Origin: CAZMJG01 sp964576365
GTDB lineage: Bacteria; Patescibacteriota; Microgenomatia; UBA1406; GWC2-37-13
Direction: 5' to 3'
Assembly: GCA_964576365.1 (NCBI GenBank)
Contig: CAZNUT010000005.1
Location: 1-41,523 of the forward strand
Length of the DNA: 41,523 bases
A model generated the notes under the pieces. It ran no database searches, was not told where the DNA came from, and saw only the letters and a program-made list of their open reading frames with translations. The translations under genes were made by a program, and so were the position numbers. Below, one piece after another: positions 14,656-21,273 of this stretch (the stretch's first letter is position 1; the number at the start of each line of letters is the position of its first letter).

Positions 14656-17159
14656 ATGATCACATTTACTATCTTCCCCTTCACATAAATCGTCTTTTTG
14701 ATCTCACCCGATAGATATTTCTGCAACTTTTCATCCTTTTTCGCCTCTGTGACGACCTGCTCCTCGCTCCAATCAGTCTGAATCGTCACGGACGAGCGGA
14801 CTTTGCCATTTATCTGGACGGGAATAGTCACACTCGCCTCCTGTTGTATCGAAGTATCAACCTGTGGCCACGGTTCAAGATGGATCGAATTCTGTTTTTG
14901 ATAAACCGTCTGCCATATCTCCTCAGTCATAAACGGCGCAAACACCGACAAAATTTTCAAAAACGGCACCAACTCTTCACGTTTCACGCTACACGTTTCA
15001 CGTTTCACGACTTCCTCCCATAGATTAACAAACTCCATCATGCTGGCGATCGCGGTATTGAACTTCAGACTTTCAATGTCCCCTGTCACCTTCGCCACCG
15101 TCTTGGTCAATTTTATTGACAAATCATCCATCTCCTTTGAGACTTGTTCCCCATTCTTAATCGTTAATGCTTCGCTCGTGACTAAATGAAAGAGATTCCA
15201 TACTCTTCTCAAAAACCTATAGACACCTTGTACACTCGTCGTACTCCACGGTTTATCTGCCTCAATCGGCCCCATGAACATCTCATACATGCGTAGAGTG
15301 TCGGCTCCGTATAACTCAATAACTTCATCGGGATTGATGACATTGCCTTTGCTTTTGCTCATTTTTCTATTGTCAGGGCCGAGAATCATGCCCTGATGAC
15401 GCATCGTCTGAAATGGCTCATCGATCGATACATATCCTTCATCCCGCAAAAACTTAGTAAAAAACCGACTGTAAAGTAAATGTAAAACGATGTGCTCTGG
15501 TCCGATCATGTAAAAGTCTATCGGCAGCCAGCGTGCAAGTTGTTCTTTCGTGGAAAATGCACGTTCGTCTCGCGGATTGGTATATCTGAGAAAATACCAT
15601 GAAGAATCCACAAACGTATCCATCGTGTCGTATTCAGGCGTCCATCCTTTTCCGTACAACTTTTCTACCCGTTCCTTAAATTCTGCTGATCTCCTAAGAG
15701 GACTCTCGCCGGTCGGCCGGAAATCCACATCTGTCGGCAAAAGCCACGGCAAATGCTCCTCTTTCACCTGATGTGCTTTCCCCTGAGGATCATAAACGAT
15801 TGGTATTGGGGCTCCCCAATAACGCTGTCTCGACACAAGCCAGTCGCGTAATTTATATGTAGTTTCTCTTTTTCCCACTCCAAGCTCTTCCAGTTTTTGC
15901 ATAATTTTTTCTCTACCTTCCACAAAGTCCATACCTGAATACTCGCCGGAATCAACCAGAATATATTCAGACGGATCTGACTTTATATCTTTCGCAAAAC
16001 TAATGTATTCTGAATTTTTATTCCCTTTTTTTGCGGCAATATATGTGATAGGCAAATCAAATTTTTTCGCAAATTCAAAGTCGCGGTCATCATGTCCTGG
16101 CACAGCCATGATAGCGCCAGTGCCATACTGCACCAGCACATAGTCAGCGACCCAAACCGGAATCTTATCGCCAGTCAACGGATGTTTGACATATATTCCC
16201 GAAAAAACGCCTGTTTTTTCTTTGTTGATGAGTCGTTCTTCTTCTGTTTTTTTGCCTGCAGATTCGACATATGCACGAATCGCTTTGATCCTTTCCTGAT
16301 CGACAACTTCACTTGTCAATATCTCATTGACAAGCGGGTGCTCCGGTGCCACAACCATAAAAGTCGCACCGTATATCGTATCGTGTGCGGTCGTGAAAAC
16401 TTCCAAGAATTTGACACTTAGTCCCTCTTTCTGAATGTTAAATGTCACCTGTGCACCTTCACTTTTGCCTATCCAATTGAGCTGCTGAGATTTGGTAGCT
16501 TTTGGCCAGTCAACCTGTTTTAATCCTTCAATCAGTTCATCTTTATACTGCGTAATCTTGAAAAACCACTGCACCATCTCTTTTTGTTCGACTGCGCTCC
16601 CGCATCGTTCACACTTCCCCTCTACCACCTGCTCGTTGGCAAGCACTGTCTGACAGCTCGGACACCAGTTTACCGGTGCATTTTTTTTGTAGGCTAGACC
16701 TTTTTCATACAATTTCAAAAAAAGCCATTGCGTCCATTTGTAGTAACCAGGATGACAGGTGGCGATCTCAGTCTCCCAGTCATAAGATATCCCGAGCCGC
16801 TTGATCTGCCGGCGAAATGTATTGATGGCATTTTTTGTAGTTTCAACAGGCGGCACTCCGGTCTTGATAGCATAATTTTCAGCAGGAAGCCCAAACGCAT
16901 CCCATCCCACAGGGAAAAAAACTTTTTTGCCAATTGCACGATAGTAGCGAGCTAAAATATCAAGCGCAGTCGCGGATTCGACGTGACCGACATGAAGACC
17001 AGCACCTGAGGGATATGCAAAAGCAAACAGCAAGTATTTTTTATTTTCAGGACTTACTTCCTGCTGTTTCCAGCTTTTCTGAAACAGTCCTTCAGATTCC
17101 CAGTGTTGCAGCCACTTTTCCTCAAATTGTTGAGGTTGATATTTGTCGTTTTGAGCCAT
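14652..17159 (-). CDS. leuS: leucyl-tRNA synthetase
   Basis: Class I synthetase of 835 residues that charges tRNA-Leu. HVGH (56-59) is the HIGH motif and KMSKS lies near residue 599 (RKMSKSKGNVINPDE). A zinc-finger-like CPSCQ...CERC (around 158-178) and the CP1 editing domain with GTGAIMAVPGHDDRD are present, so proofreading should work. The bacterial C-terminal TIQTDWSEEQV block is complete. The start at 17159 (MAQNDKYQPQ) is chosen because a TATACT box lies 11 bases upstream; the frame is open further but that part overlaps the promoter. In the anticodon-binding domain, 14978-15013 encodes a repeat-derived KRETCSVKRE stretch in frame that closely matches an intergenic repeat at 5150-5178. 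Confidence 0.97.
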   Translation of the reverse strand: MAQNDKYQPQQFEEKWLQHWESEGLFQKSWKQQEVSPENKKYLLFAFAYPSGAGLHVGHVESATALDILARYYRAIGKKVFFPVGWDAFGLPAENYAIKTGVPPVETTKNAINTFRRQIKRLGISYDWETEIATCHPGYYKWTQWLFLKLYEKGLAYKKNAPVNWCPSCQTVLANEQVVEGKCERCGSAVEQKEMVQWFFKITQYKDELIEGLKQVDWPKATKSQQLNWIGKSEGAQVTFNIQKEGLSVKFLEVFTTAHDTIYGATFMVVAPEHPLVNEILTSEVVDQERIKAIRAYVESAGKKTEEERLINKEKTGVFSGIYVKHPLTGDKIPVWVADYVLVQYGTGAIMAVPGHDDRDFEFAKKFDLPITYIAAKKGNKNSEYISFAKDIKSDPSEYILVDSGEYSGMDFVEGREKIMQKLEELGVGKRETTYKLRDWLVSRQRYWGAPIPIVYDPQGKAHQVKEEHLPWLLPTDVDFRPTGESPLRRSAEFKERVEKLYGKGWTPEYDTMDTFVDSSWYFLRYTNPRDERAFSTKEQLARWLPIDFYMIGPEHIVLHLLYSRFFTKFLRDEGYVSIDEPFQTMRHQGMILGPDNRKMSKSKGNVINPDEVIELYGADTLRMYEMFMGPIEADKPWSTTSVQGVYRFLRRVWNLFHLVTSEALTIKNGEQVSKEMDDLSIKLTKTVAKVTGDIESLKFNTAIASMMEFVNLWEEVVKRETCSVKREELVPFLKILSVFAPFMTEEIWQTVYQKQNSIHLEPWPQVDTSIQQEASVTIPVQINGKVRSSVTIQTDWSEEQVVTEAKKDEKLQKYLSGEIKKTIYVKGKIVNVII
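14978..15013. repeat. CACGTT repeat inside leuS
   Basis: Units TTCACG/TACACGTT/TTCACGTT end in CACGACTT. Aligned with intergenic 5152-5178 there are about three mismatches in 27 bases. It is a multiple of three long and keeps the leuS frame open. Confidence 0.75.
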
Positions 17160-17170
17160 ATAATAGAGCA

Positions 17171-17176
17171 AGTATA
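17171..17176 (-). promoter_or_regulatory. -10 box of leuS, near-leaderless
   Basis: Minus strand TATACT with 11 bases before the ATG at 17159. It decides that start over in-frame upstream alternatives. Confidence 0.5.
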
Positions 17177-17244
17177 AACAAACGCTGTTCATTTCTCAAG
17201 AACAACCCATATCTTTTCCAAAATTTATTTTTAAAGCAAATAAA

Positions 17245-17535
17245 ATGACAAAAGCCAACGTGTTTCTGTATGAAATTGGTCAATAACCTCAAAATCTGGA
17301 AATTGTCATTCCGGGAGAGGAAATCGATCATCGACGCTCTGTCGTCGACGGACAACTTTCTGTTGGTCTGGTATATGAACCACTATCATTTCTCAATCCG
17401 GATGCCGTTGGTACAAATGGCACTCAAATACAAATTACCGATGGCGCTATCAACACATACCTCAAACTTGATGAGCAGCATCCAATTGAATTATTTGTAC
17501 ATAAAGGCACACAAGTGATCGTTTCGATCGAATAA
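17245..17535 (+). pseudogene. small gene interrupted by an in-frame stop at codon 14
   Basis: A single frame runs from ATG (17245) to TAA (17533) with one stop, TAA at 17284-17286. It starts MTKANVFLYEIGQ, then after the stop reads PQNLEIVIPGEEIDHRR, then LSVGLVYEPLSFLNPD and ELFVHKGTQVIVSIE. Both sides read like one protein of about 96 residues, and no ATG, GTG or TTG occurs early after the stop. The simplest reading is a nonsense mutation or sequencing error in a small gene. It lies between leuS and the coaD-type fusion gene, divergent from leuS. The family is unrecognised. Confidence 0.55.
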
Positions 17536-17583
17536 GAGCTCTTCATGCCGGCATCTTTTACACATCAAATCTATATTTTTAAC

Positions 17584-17592
17584 TGGTATAAT
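17584..17592 (+). promoter_or_regulatory. extended -10 promoter of the PPAT/DPCK gene
   Basis: TGGTATAAT, an extended -10 box, 25 bases before the ATG at 17618. Confidence 0.6.
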
Positions 17593-17617
17593 AACAGCAT
17601 AATATATTCCGTAGCGC

Positions 17618-18670
17618 ATGGCGACAAAACATTTCCGCTGTGTGGCTGTGGGAGGCACGTTTGACCACATACACGCAGGTCACATCGCTTTTCTGCAGGC
17701 GGCCTTTGATGCAGGCGATCATGTATTTATTGGTATCACCACAGATATCCTTGTACACACCAAACACTATCGTAGTGCACTCGAAAGCTACCCCAGCCGC
17801 GTAAATCAACTCTCCATCTTTCTCACCCAACATAATCTTCAAAAACGCGCGACCATCATCCCGCTGAATGATATGTATGGAGTTGCGGCAGACGAAAAAG
17901 ATATCGAGGCACTTCTGGTCACTGAAGAAACCCGAGCAAATGGCCAGGCCATCAACGTGAAGCGTCGTCAGCACGGCTTACCACCTCTACAGTTGATTGT
18001 AGTGCCTTTGCAAAAAGGATATGATGAAGAAGTCATCCGGTCTACCCGTATCCGCCGAGGTGAAATCGATCGCGAAGGTCATGCATATCGCAAATTGTTT
18101 GAACAAGATTTGTCTATGCCCGAAGACCTGCGCGTCAAACTTCGCAAACCTCTTGGACAAATCGTAGCCGAAGTGCGTCAATCACCTGCCTTGACCGCAC
18201 GAAAGGCAGTCGCTCACATAGCCGATATATGTCCATCACTCTTGATCACAGTTGGGGACGTCGTGTCATACACCCTCAGCCAGGCAGGAAGAATGCCTGA
18301 TATAGCAGTTATAGATTTTATCACTCGGAGAAAAAGGGCTGTCAAATTTTCTGACATATCTTTAAAACAATCTAAAATATCAAACCCTGCGGGATCGATC
18401 ACCAAAAAAGCAGCAGACGCGATTTTTGAATCGATGCCTGCCTATCAAAATGGTCAGCCACTCGGCCAACACACCATCACAATCGATGGTGAAGAAGACC
18501 TGCTTACGCTTCCTGCTATTTTGGCTGCTCCGCTAGGAGCTTTAGTCGCCTACGGACAAATGGGGAAAGGCATTGTGCTTGTACCTATAACGGAGCAAAT
18601 CAAACAACATGCAGTATCTTTAATACGAGAATTTGAAATATTGACGCTAATAGGTCAGACGGCTCTTTAG
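17618..18670 (+). CDS. bifunctional PPAT (archaeal type) / GTP-dependent dephospho-CoA kinase-like (DUF359)
   Basis: A 350-residue fusion for the last two steps of coenzyme A synthesis. Residues 8-150 are a nucleotidyltransferase of the archaeal/eukaryotic phosphopantetheine adenylyltransferase type: GGTFDHIHAGH (12-22) holds the HxGH motif, and RSTRIRRGEID (141-151) matches the ISSTxIR element. Residues about 175-345 resemble DUF359, the archaeal GTP-dependent dephospho-CoA kinase family: GDVVS (213-217), a conserved D-I-x-V-I-D strand (228-233), NPAGSITKKA (256-265), GEEDLL (291-296) and GQMGKGIV (313-320). Bacteria normally use unrelated CoaD and CoaE. No other CoA gene is nearby, so pantetheine may be scavenged (inference). 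The domain calls come from motifs read by eye. Confidence 0.85.
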   Translation: MATKHFRCVAVGGTFDHIHAGHIAFLQAAFDAGDHVFIGITTDILVHTKHYRSALESYPSRVNQLSIFLTQHNLQKRATIIPLNDMYGVAADEKDIEALLVTEETRANGQAINVKRRQHGLPPLQLIVVPLQKGYDEEVIRSTRIRRGEIDREGHAYRKLFEQDLSMPEDLRVKLRKPLGQIVAEVRQSPALTARKAVAHIADICPSLLITVGDVVSYTLSQAGRMPDIAVIDFITRRKRAVKFSDISLKQSKISNPAGSITKKAADAIFESMPAYQNGQPLGQHTITIDGEEDLLTLPAILAAPLGALVAYGQMGKGIVLVPITEQIKQHAVSLIREFEILTLIGQTAL

Positions 18671-18780
18671 GTGTTTGATTATGTGTAGATATAGTCTGCA
18701 CTTATTTAATTTTATTGATCTTTGGTATGCAGAACAAGCAAGGCTTTATCTAAATTTGAGGTTTTAAAATCACATAAAAA

Positions 18781-18789
18781 TGATATAAT
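18781..18789 (+). promoter_or_regulatory. extended -10 promoter upstream of the gene at 18866
   Basis: TGATATAAT, identical to the boxes at 293, 7129 (minus) and 25914. The leader would be about 70 bases, longer than for the other genes. Confidence 0.5.
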
Positions 18790-18865
18790 TTCATACTCTA
18801 AATTTATTTTTGATTATTACCAGAAATTGATTTGTATTTCCCATTGATAAATAACACATTCAAAT

Positions 18866-19159
18866 ATGTCCAAAATACTAGACAGCATGTCCGATACTTA
18901 TAATTTTTTCACTGACAAAGAGTTTGCAAAAGAAGCTCTAAAGACACCGATGACACGAAGAAAGTTTATTGAAGGAGCAGCATACAAAACAGGTGAAACG
19001 GGCTTAGCCATTTTAGCTGAGGGGTTTGCAACGATCTCATTGGCTGATGTAGACCCATCAAATCCCGCTAACGAAGAGCTAATTACAGTTGGTAGCGAAT
19101 TTGTAAAATTTGGAGCAGTATTAGCAGCCGGAGCTTATGCACTTTCAGATGTAGACTAA
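18866..19159 (+). CDS. small hypothetical protein with a TRRKF motif, 97 aa
   Basis: Unrecognised. Residues 1-28 are polar. MTRRKFIEGAAY (29-40) then resembles the start of a twin-arginine (Tat) signal, followed by a mildly hydrophobic stretch (about 43-58) and a second one near the end (82-93, FGAVLAAGAYAL). If the Met at 29 were the true start, the product would be a 69-residue Tat-like exported or membrane protein; a Tat signal in so short a protein would be odd. The hydrophobic parts contain Gly and Glu, so they are not strong membrane helices. The gene is isolated, with a TGATATAAT box 76 bases upstream. Confidence 0.5.
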   Translation: MSKILDSMSDTYNFFTDKEFAKEALKTPMTRRKFIEGAAYKTGETGLAILAEGFATISLADVDPSNPANEELITVGSEFVKFGAVLAAGAYALSDVD

Positions 19160-19572
19160 TTTGACTTAATAAACACGAAGCATATGCTCCTCTCTCCTTT
19201 CAGACTTTGAAAGATTCAATAGTTAAGACCCATAAATGGCTCCACTACAGATATTTTCCTCTGCATGAATTTGCTCCAACCTCAACTATTACTATAGCAA
19301 TGTGATTCATCACATATCGCACTTCTTTTCACTTCTCAGTTGTACTTATGACCTGTTCACTTTTCACTATTAAATAATTCTCCTTGAGGTATACCTCGGG
19401 GTATCAAATATCATTCTGCTTGTCCACCGATGAGGTGGGAGCGTAGCGAAGTCTGTCTGCCGGTAGGCAGGAATCCAGTGCTTTTTAGTACTGGATGCTT
19501 CGGCGTTGCCTCAGCATGACAACTCGATGCGGGGATCCGGGGAATTAAACCCTAAGCATGATTAAAACCCAA
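19160..19572. repeat. gene-free stretch with hairpin-rich dispersed repeat
   Basis: No gene over about 410 bases. From 19386 to 19530 it is a string of small inverted repeats: GAGGTATACCTC (a perfect palindrome near 19386), CCACC/GGTGG around 19421-19435, CTGCC/GGCAG around 19458-19471, and ATCCAGT/ACTGGAT around 19472-19498, ending CTCAGCATGACA. The last piece is the type of GC-richer unit scattered elsewhere (6050, 6490, 23727). No terminator or RNA class is recognised. Confidence 0.65.
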
Positions 19573-19603
19573 TAAAAAAAGCTCCGGCGATGAAACCGGA
19601 GCT
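19573..19603 (-). terminator. intrinsic terminator of the RRM protein gene
   Basis: On the minus strand AGCTCCGG pairs with CCGGAGCT (8 bp, loop of 8), followed by a run of seven T. It lies 24 bases after the RRM gene stop. Confidence 0.9.
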
Positions 19604-19626
19604 GAATGATATAGATAATGTGAGTA

Positions 19627-20034
19627 TTACTCAGACATCATATCATCATGTTGCTGACCATAACCGCCACCACCTTGATGACGACCATAGCCACCTCGAT
19701 CGCCACCGCCTCGATCATTACGATCAAAACGACGACCACCACCCATACGACGATCGCCGCCACCGCCGAAACGGGGTCTGCGTTCGCCTGGAGGGCGTGC
19801 TTCGTTGACGATAAGTTTGCGACCAGAGAAATCCTGTTCGTGGAACATTTGGATAGCTTTTTGAGCATCCTCTTCAGTTGCCATTTCGACAAAACCGAAT
19901 CCTTTTGATCGTCCACTGTCTGCAAAACGGATCACTTGAGCTGAAACGACACTACCAGCTTGTGAGAAAAGATCTTTAAGCTGATCGTCTGTCACTTCAT
20001 ACAGAAGATTTCCTACATATAGTTTTTTATTCAT
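19627..20034 (-). CDS. RRM-domain RNA-binding protein with Gly/Arg-rich tail
   Basis: A 135-residue protein with one RNA recognition motif (about 3-80): RNP2 is LYVGNL (5-10) and RNP1 is KGFGFVEM (44-51), with the aromatic residues that stack on RNA. The tail (82-135) is Gly/Arg/Asp-rich with RGG-like units, which bind RNA loosely and favour condensates. This layout matches cyanobacterial Rbp proteins, several of which are cold-induced; here it may serve as an RNA chaperone. A strong Shine-Dalgarno-like GAGGGGG lies about 11 bases before the ATG, a contrast with the leaderless genes around. It has its own terminator. Confidence 0.95.
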   Translation of the reverse strand: MNKKLYVGNLLYEVTDDQLKDLFSQAGSVVSAQVIRFADSGRSKGFGFVEMATEEDAQKAIQMFHEQDFSGRKLIVNEARPPGERRPRFGGGGDRRMGGGRRFDRNDRGGGDRGGYGRHQGGGGYGQQHDDMMSE

Positions 20035-20312
20035 CTTCTGTCACCCCCTCTCACCGACAAAACACATAATGGGGAAAAACAAGGAAATGAAAAGAAAAAA
20101 TGAAGAACCTGTATGGAGCTTTGAAAAGCAAAAAATCTTACTGAAACTCTCACGAAAAATCAAAAACTGTCTTTCCGAAATACCAGCGCTGTCTGAGTGC
20201 CGTTGTGATCGAAAATCTAAAAGTAATACAATATTATACTATCATACAAGTACATATACAAGTGCATTTTTTGCTCTTTCCACATATCAAAATAGTCCCC
20301 ACTCACGAAGAT

Positions 20313-20530
20313 CTACTCCAAATTTCCTACTGCCCCTGCTCGCTCTCTCGCATCGATGAAATCAGATGTCAGAACAGCTTCCTTCACCAGTGCAGCCTCA
20401 TCTACCCACATCGGCTCTCTACAATTTCCCCGACTGGCTGCTTTTTCTTAACAAGATCAATCCCTACACCGACTCTTATATGCATTAGATAATCTTCAAA
20501 CGGATATTTGCCCGGCTCGAATTTTGTCAT
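20313..20530 (-). pseudogene. frameshifted small gene
   Basis: On the minus strand an ATG at 20530 opens MTKFEPGKYPFEDYLMHIRV, then GIDLVKKKQPVGEIVES, and stops at 20402. Near there a second frame is open and reads MWVDEAALVKEAVLTSDFID then ARERAGAVGNLE, stopping at 20313. The two halves look like one protein of about 72 residues broken by a frame change around 20405-20420. The second half could also be translated from its own ATG at 20411. The family is unrecognised. The plus-strand frames across this region look random in composition. Confidence 0.4.
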
Positions 20531-20545
20531 ACTTCGTAAATCAAT

Positions 20546-20896
20546 TTATATCAACCCTTGATTATATAACATTTCCAGTAACCTTTCCTCGGCTTGAATA
20601 CCTGGTATCGTGTTCACCGGCAAACCTTGCGAACCAAGTCCTTCTAATCGGTCGTCTATATTAATAACTCTTGTCAAATCAAACAATTTATTCTGAATTT
20701 GCTCTTCCAAAGGCCCTTTATTGTAGAATGGATCATCAACTGCATTTGCATAATCATCACCGGTCAACAATGAGTCAAGCCTCACTGGTACACCCATAGC
20801 TTGTGCTGTGCATACAACTGCCCAATCGTCAGGAGTCACTTCACGAATCCCTAAAGCTTCCATGATTTGCGAAAACTCAATACCCTGTCTATTCAT
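20546..20896 (-). CDS. hypothetical protein, 116 aa
   Basis: Unrecognised, acidic, soluble-looking protein without signal peptide or membrane helix. Residues 1-45 look helical (FSQIMEALGIREVTPDDWAV), and the middle holds LLTGDDYANAVDDPFYNKG. One Cys is present (residue 29). It lies 15 bases from the frameshifted gene and 50 bases from the next minus-strand gene, so the three small genes may be read together, in the order 20947, 20546, 20313. No Shine-Dalgarno is visible, and the upstream GATATTAAT may be a weak -10. Confidence 0.5.
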   Translation of the reverse strand: MNRQGIEFSQIMEALGIREVTPDDWAVVCTAQAMGVPVRLDSLLTGDDYANAVDDPFYNKGPLEEQIQNKLFDLTRVINIDDRLEGLGSQGLPVNTIPGIQAEERLLEMLYNQGLI

Positions 20897-20946
20897 ATAA
20901 ATTTAATAAAATTAATATCGTACGTTTTGCCACGTTCACACAATCC

Positions 20947-21165
20947 TTATTTCATACCAAAATATTCTATTGCTTTTTCAGCATACCTATTTGCCCACTC
21001 CTCAGTCGCCTGCATAAATGCTGGCAGTTCTGGATACACGCCTACTATCAAACTACGCTCTTCTAGATATTCTGAATGAAGATCTTTTAACTTATCAACT
21101 ATTCCATAACGGGAGCGAATCTCGTGCCATGATAACTGTTCTAGCTGCTCTCGAGAAGTGATCAT
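20947..21165 (-). CDS. small hypothetical protein, 72 aa
   Basis: Unrecognised, mostly helical and charged. It begins MITSREQLEQLSWHEIRSRY and has a possible second helix at 50-68 (FMQATEEWANRYAEKAIEYF). There is no export signal. A TATAAT box on the minus strand (21181-21186) lies 15 bases before the ATG, giving a leader of only a few bases. It is divergent from tyrS, whose box is 80 bases away. Functions such as a small regulator or toxin-system partner are possible but unsupported. Confidence 0.5.
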   Translation of the reverse strand: MITSREQLEQLSWHEIRSRYGIVDKLKDLHSEYLEERSLIVGVYPELPAFMQATEEWANRYAEKAIEYFGMK

Positions 21166-21180
21166 ATGAAAATGAAGAGA

Positions 21181-21186
21181 ATTATA
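21181..21186 (-). promoter_or_regulatory. -10 box of the 72-aa gene
   Basis: Minus strand TATAAT with 15 bases to the ATG at 21165. Confidence 0.45.
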
Positions 21187-21261
21187 ATAGATATATACAT
21201 ATTCTGATATGCACTAAAGATATGCATAAATATTGTGCACTCTCCCGTGACTGCCATACGC

Positions 21262-21267
21262 TATAAT
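21262..21267 (+). promoter_or_regulatory. -10 box of tyrS, leaderless
   Basis: TATAAT with only six bases to the ATG at 21274, so transcription should begin at or next to the A of the start codon. It overlaps the in-frame upstream extension and so excludes it. Confidence 0.6.
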
Positions 21268-21273
21268 ATCCTC

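Noticed and set aside
20069..20492. Two plus-strand open frames of 95-96 codons between the RRM gene and 20546
   Set aside because: Composition looks random, with no start signal, and the minus strand here holds a better-looking frameshifted gene.
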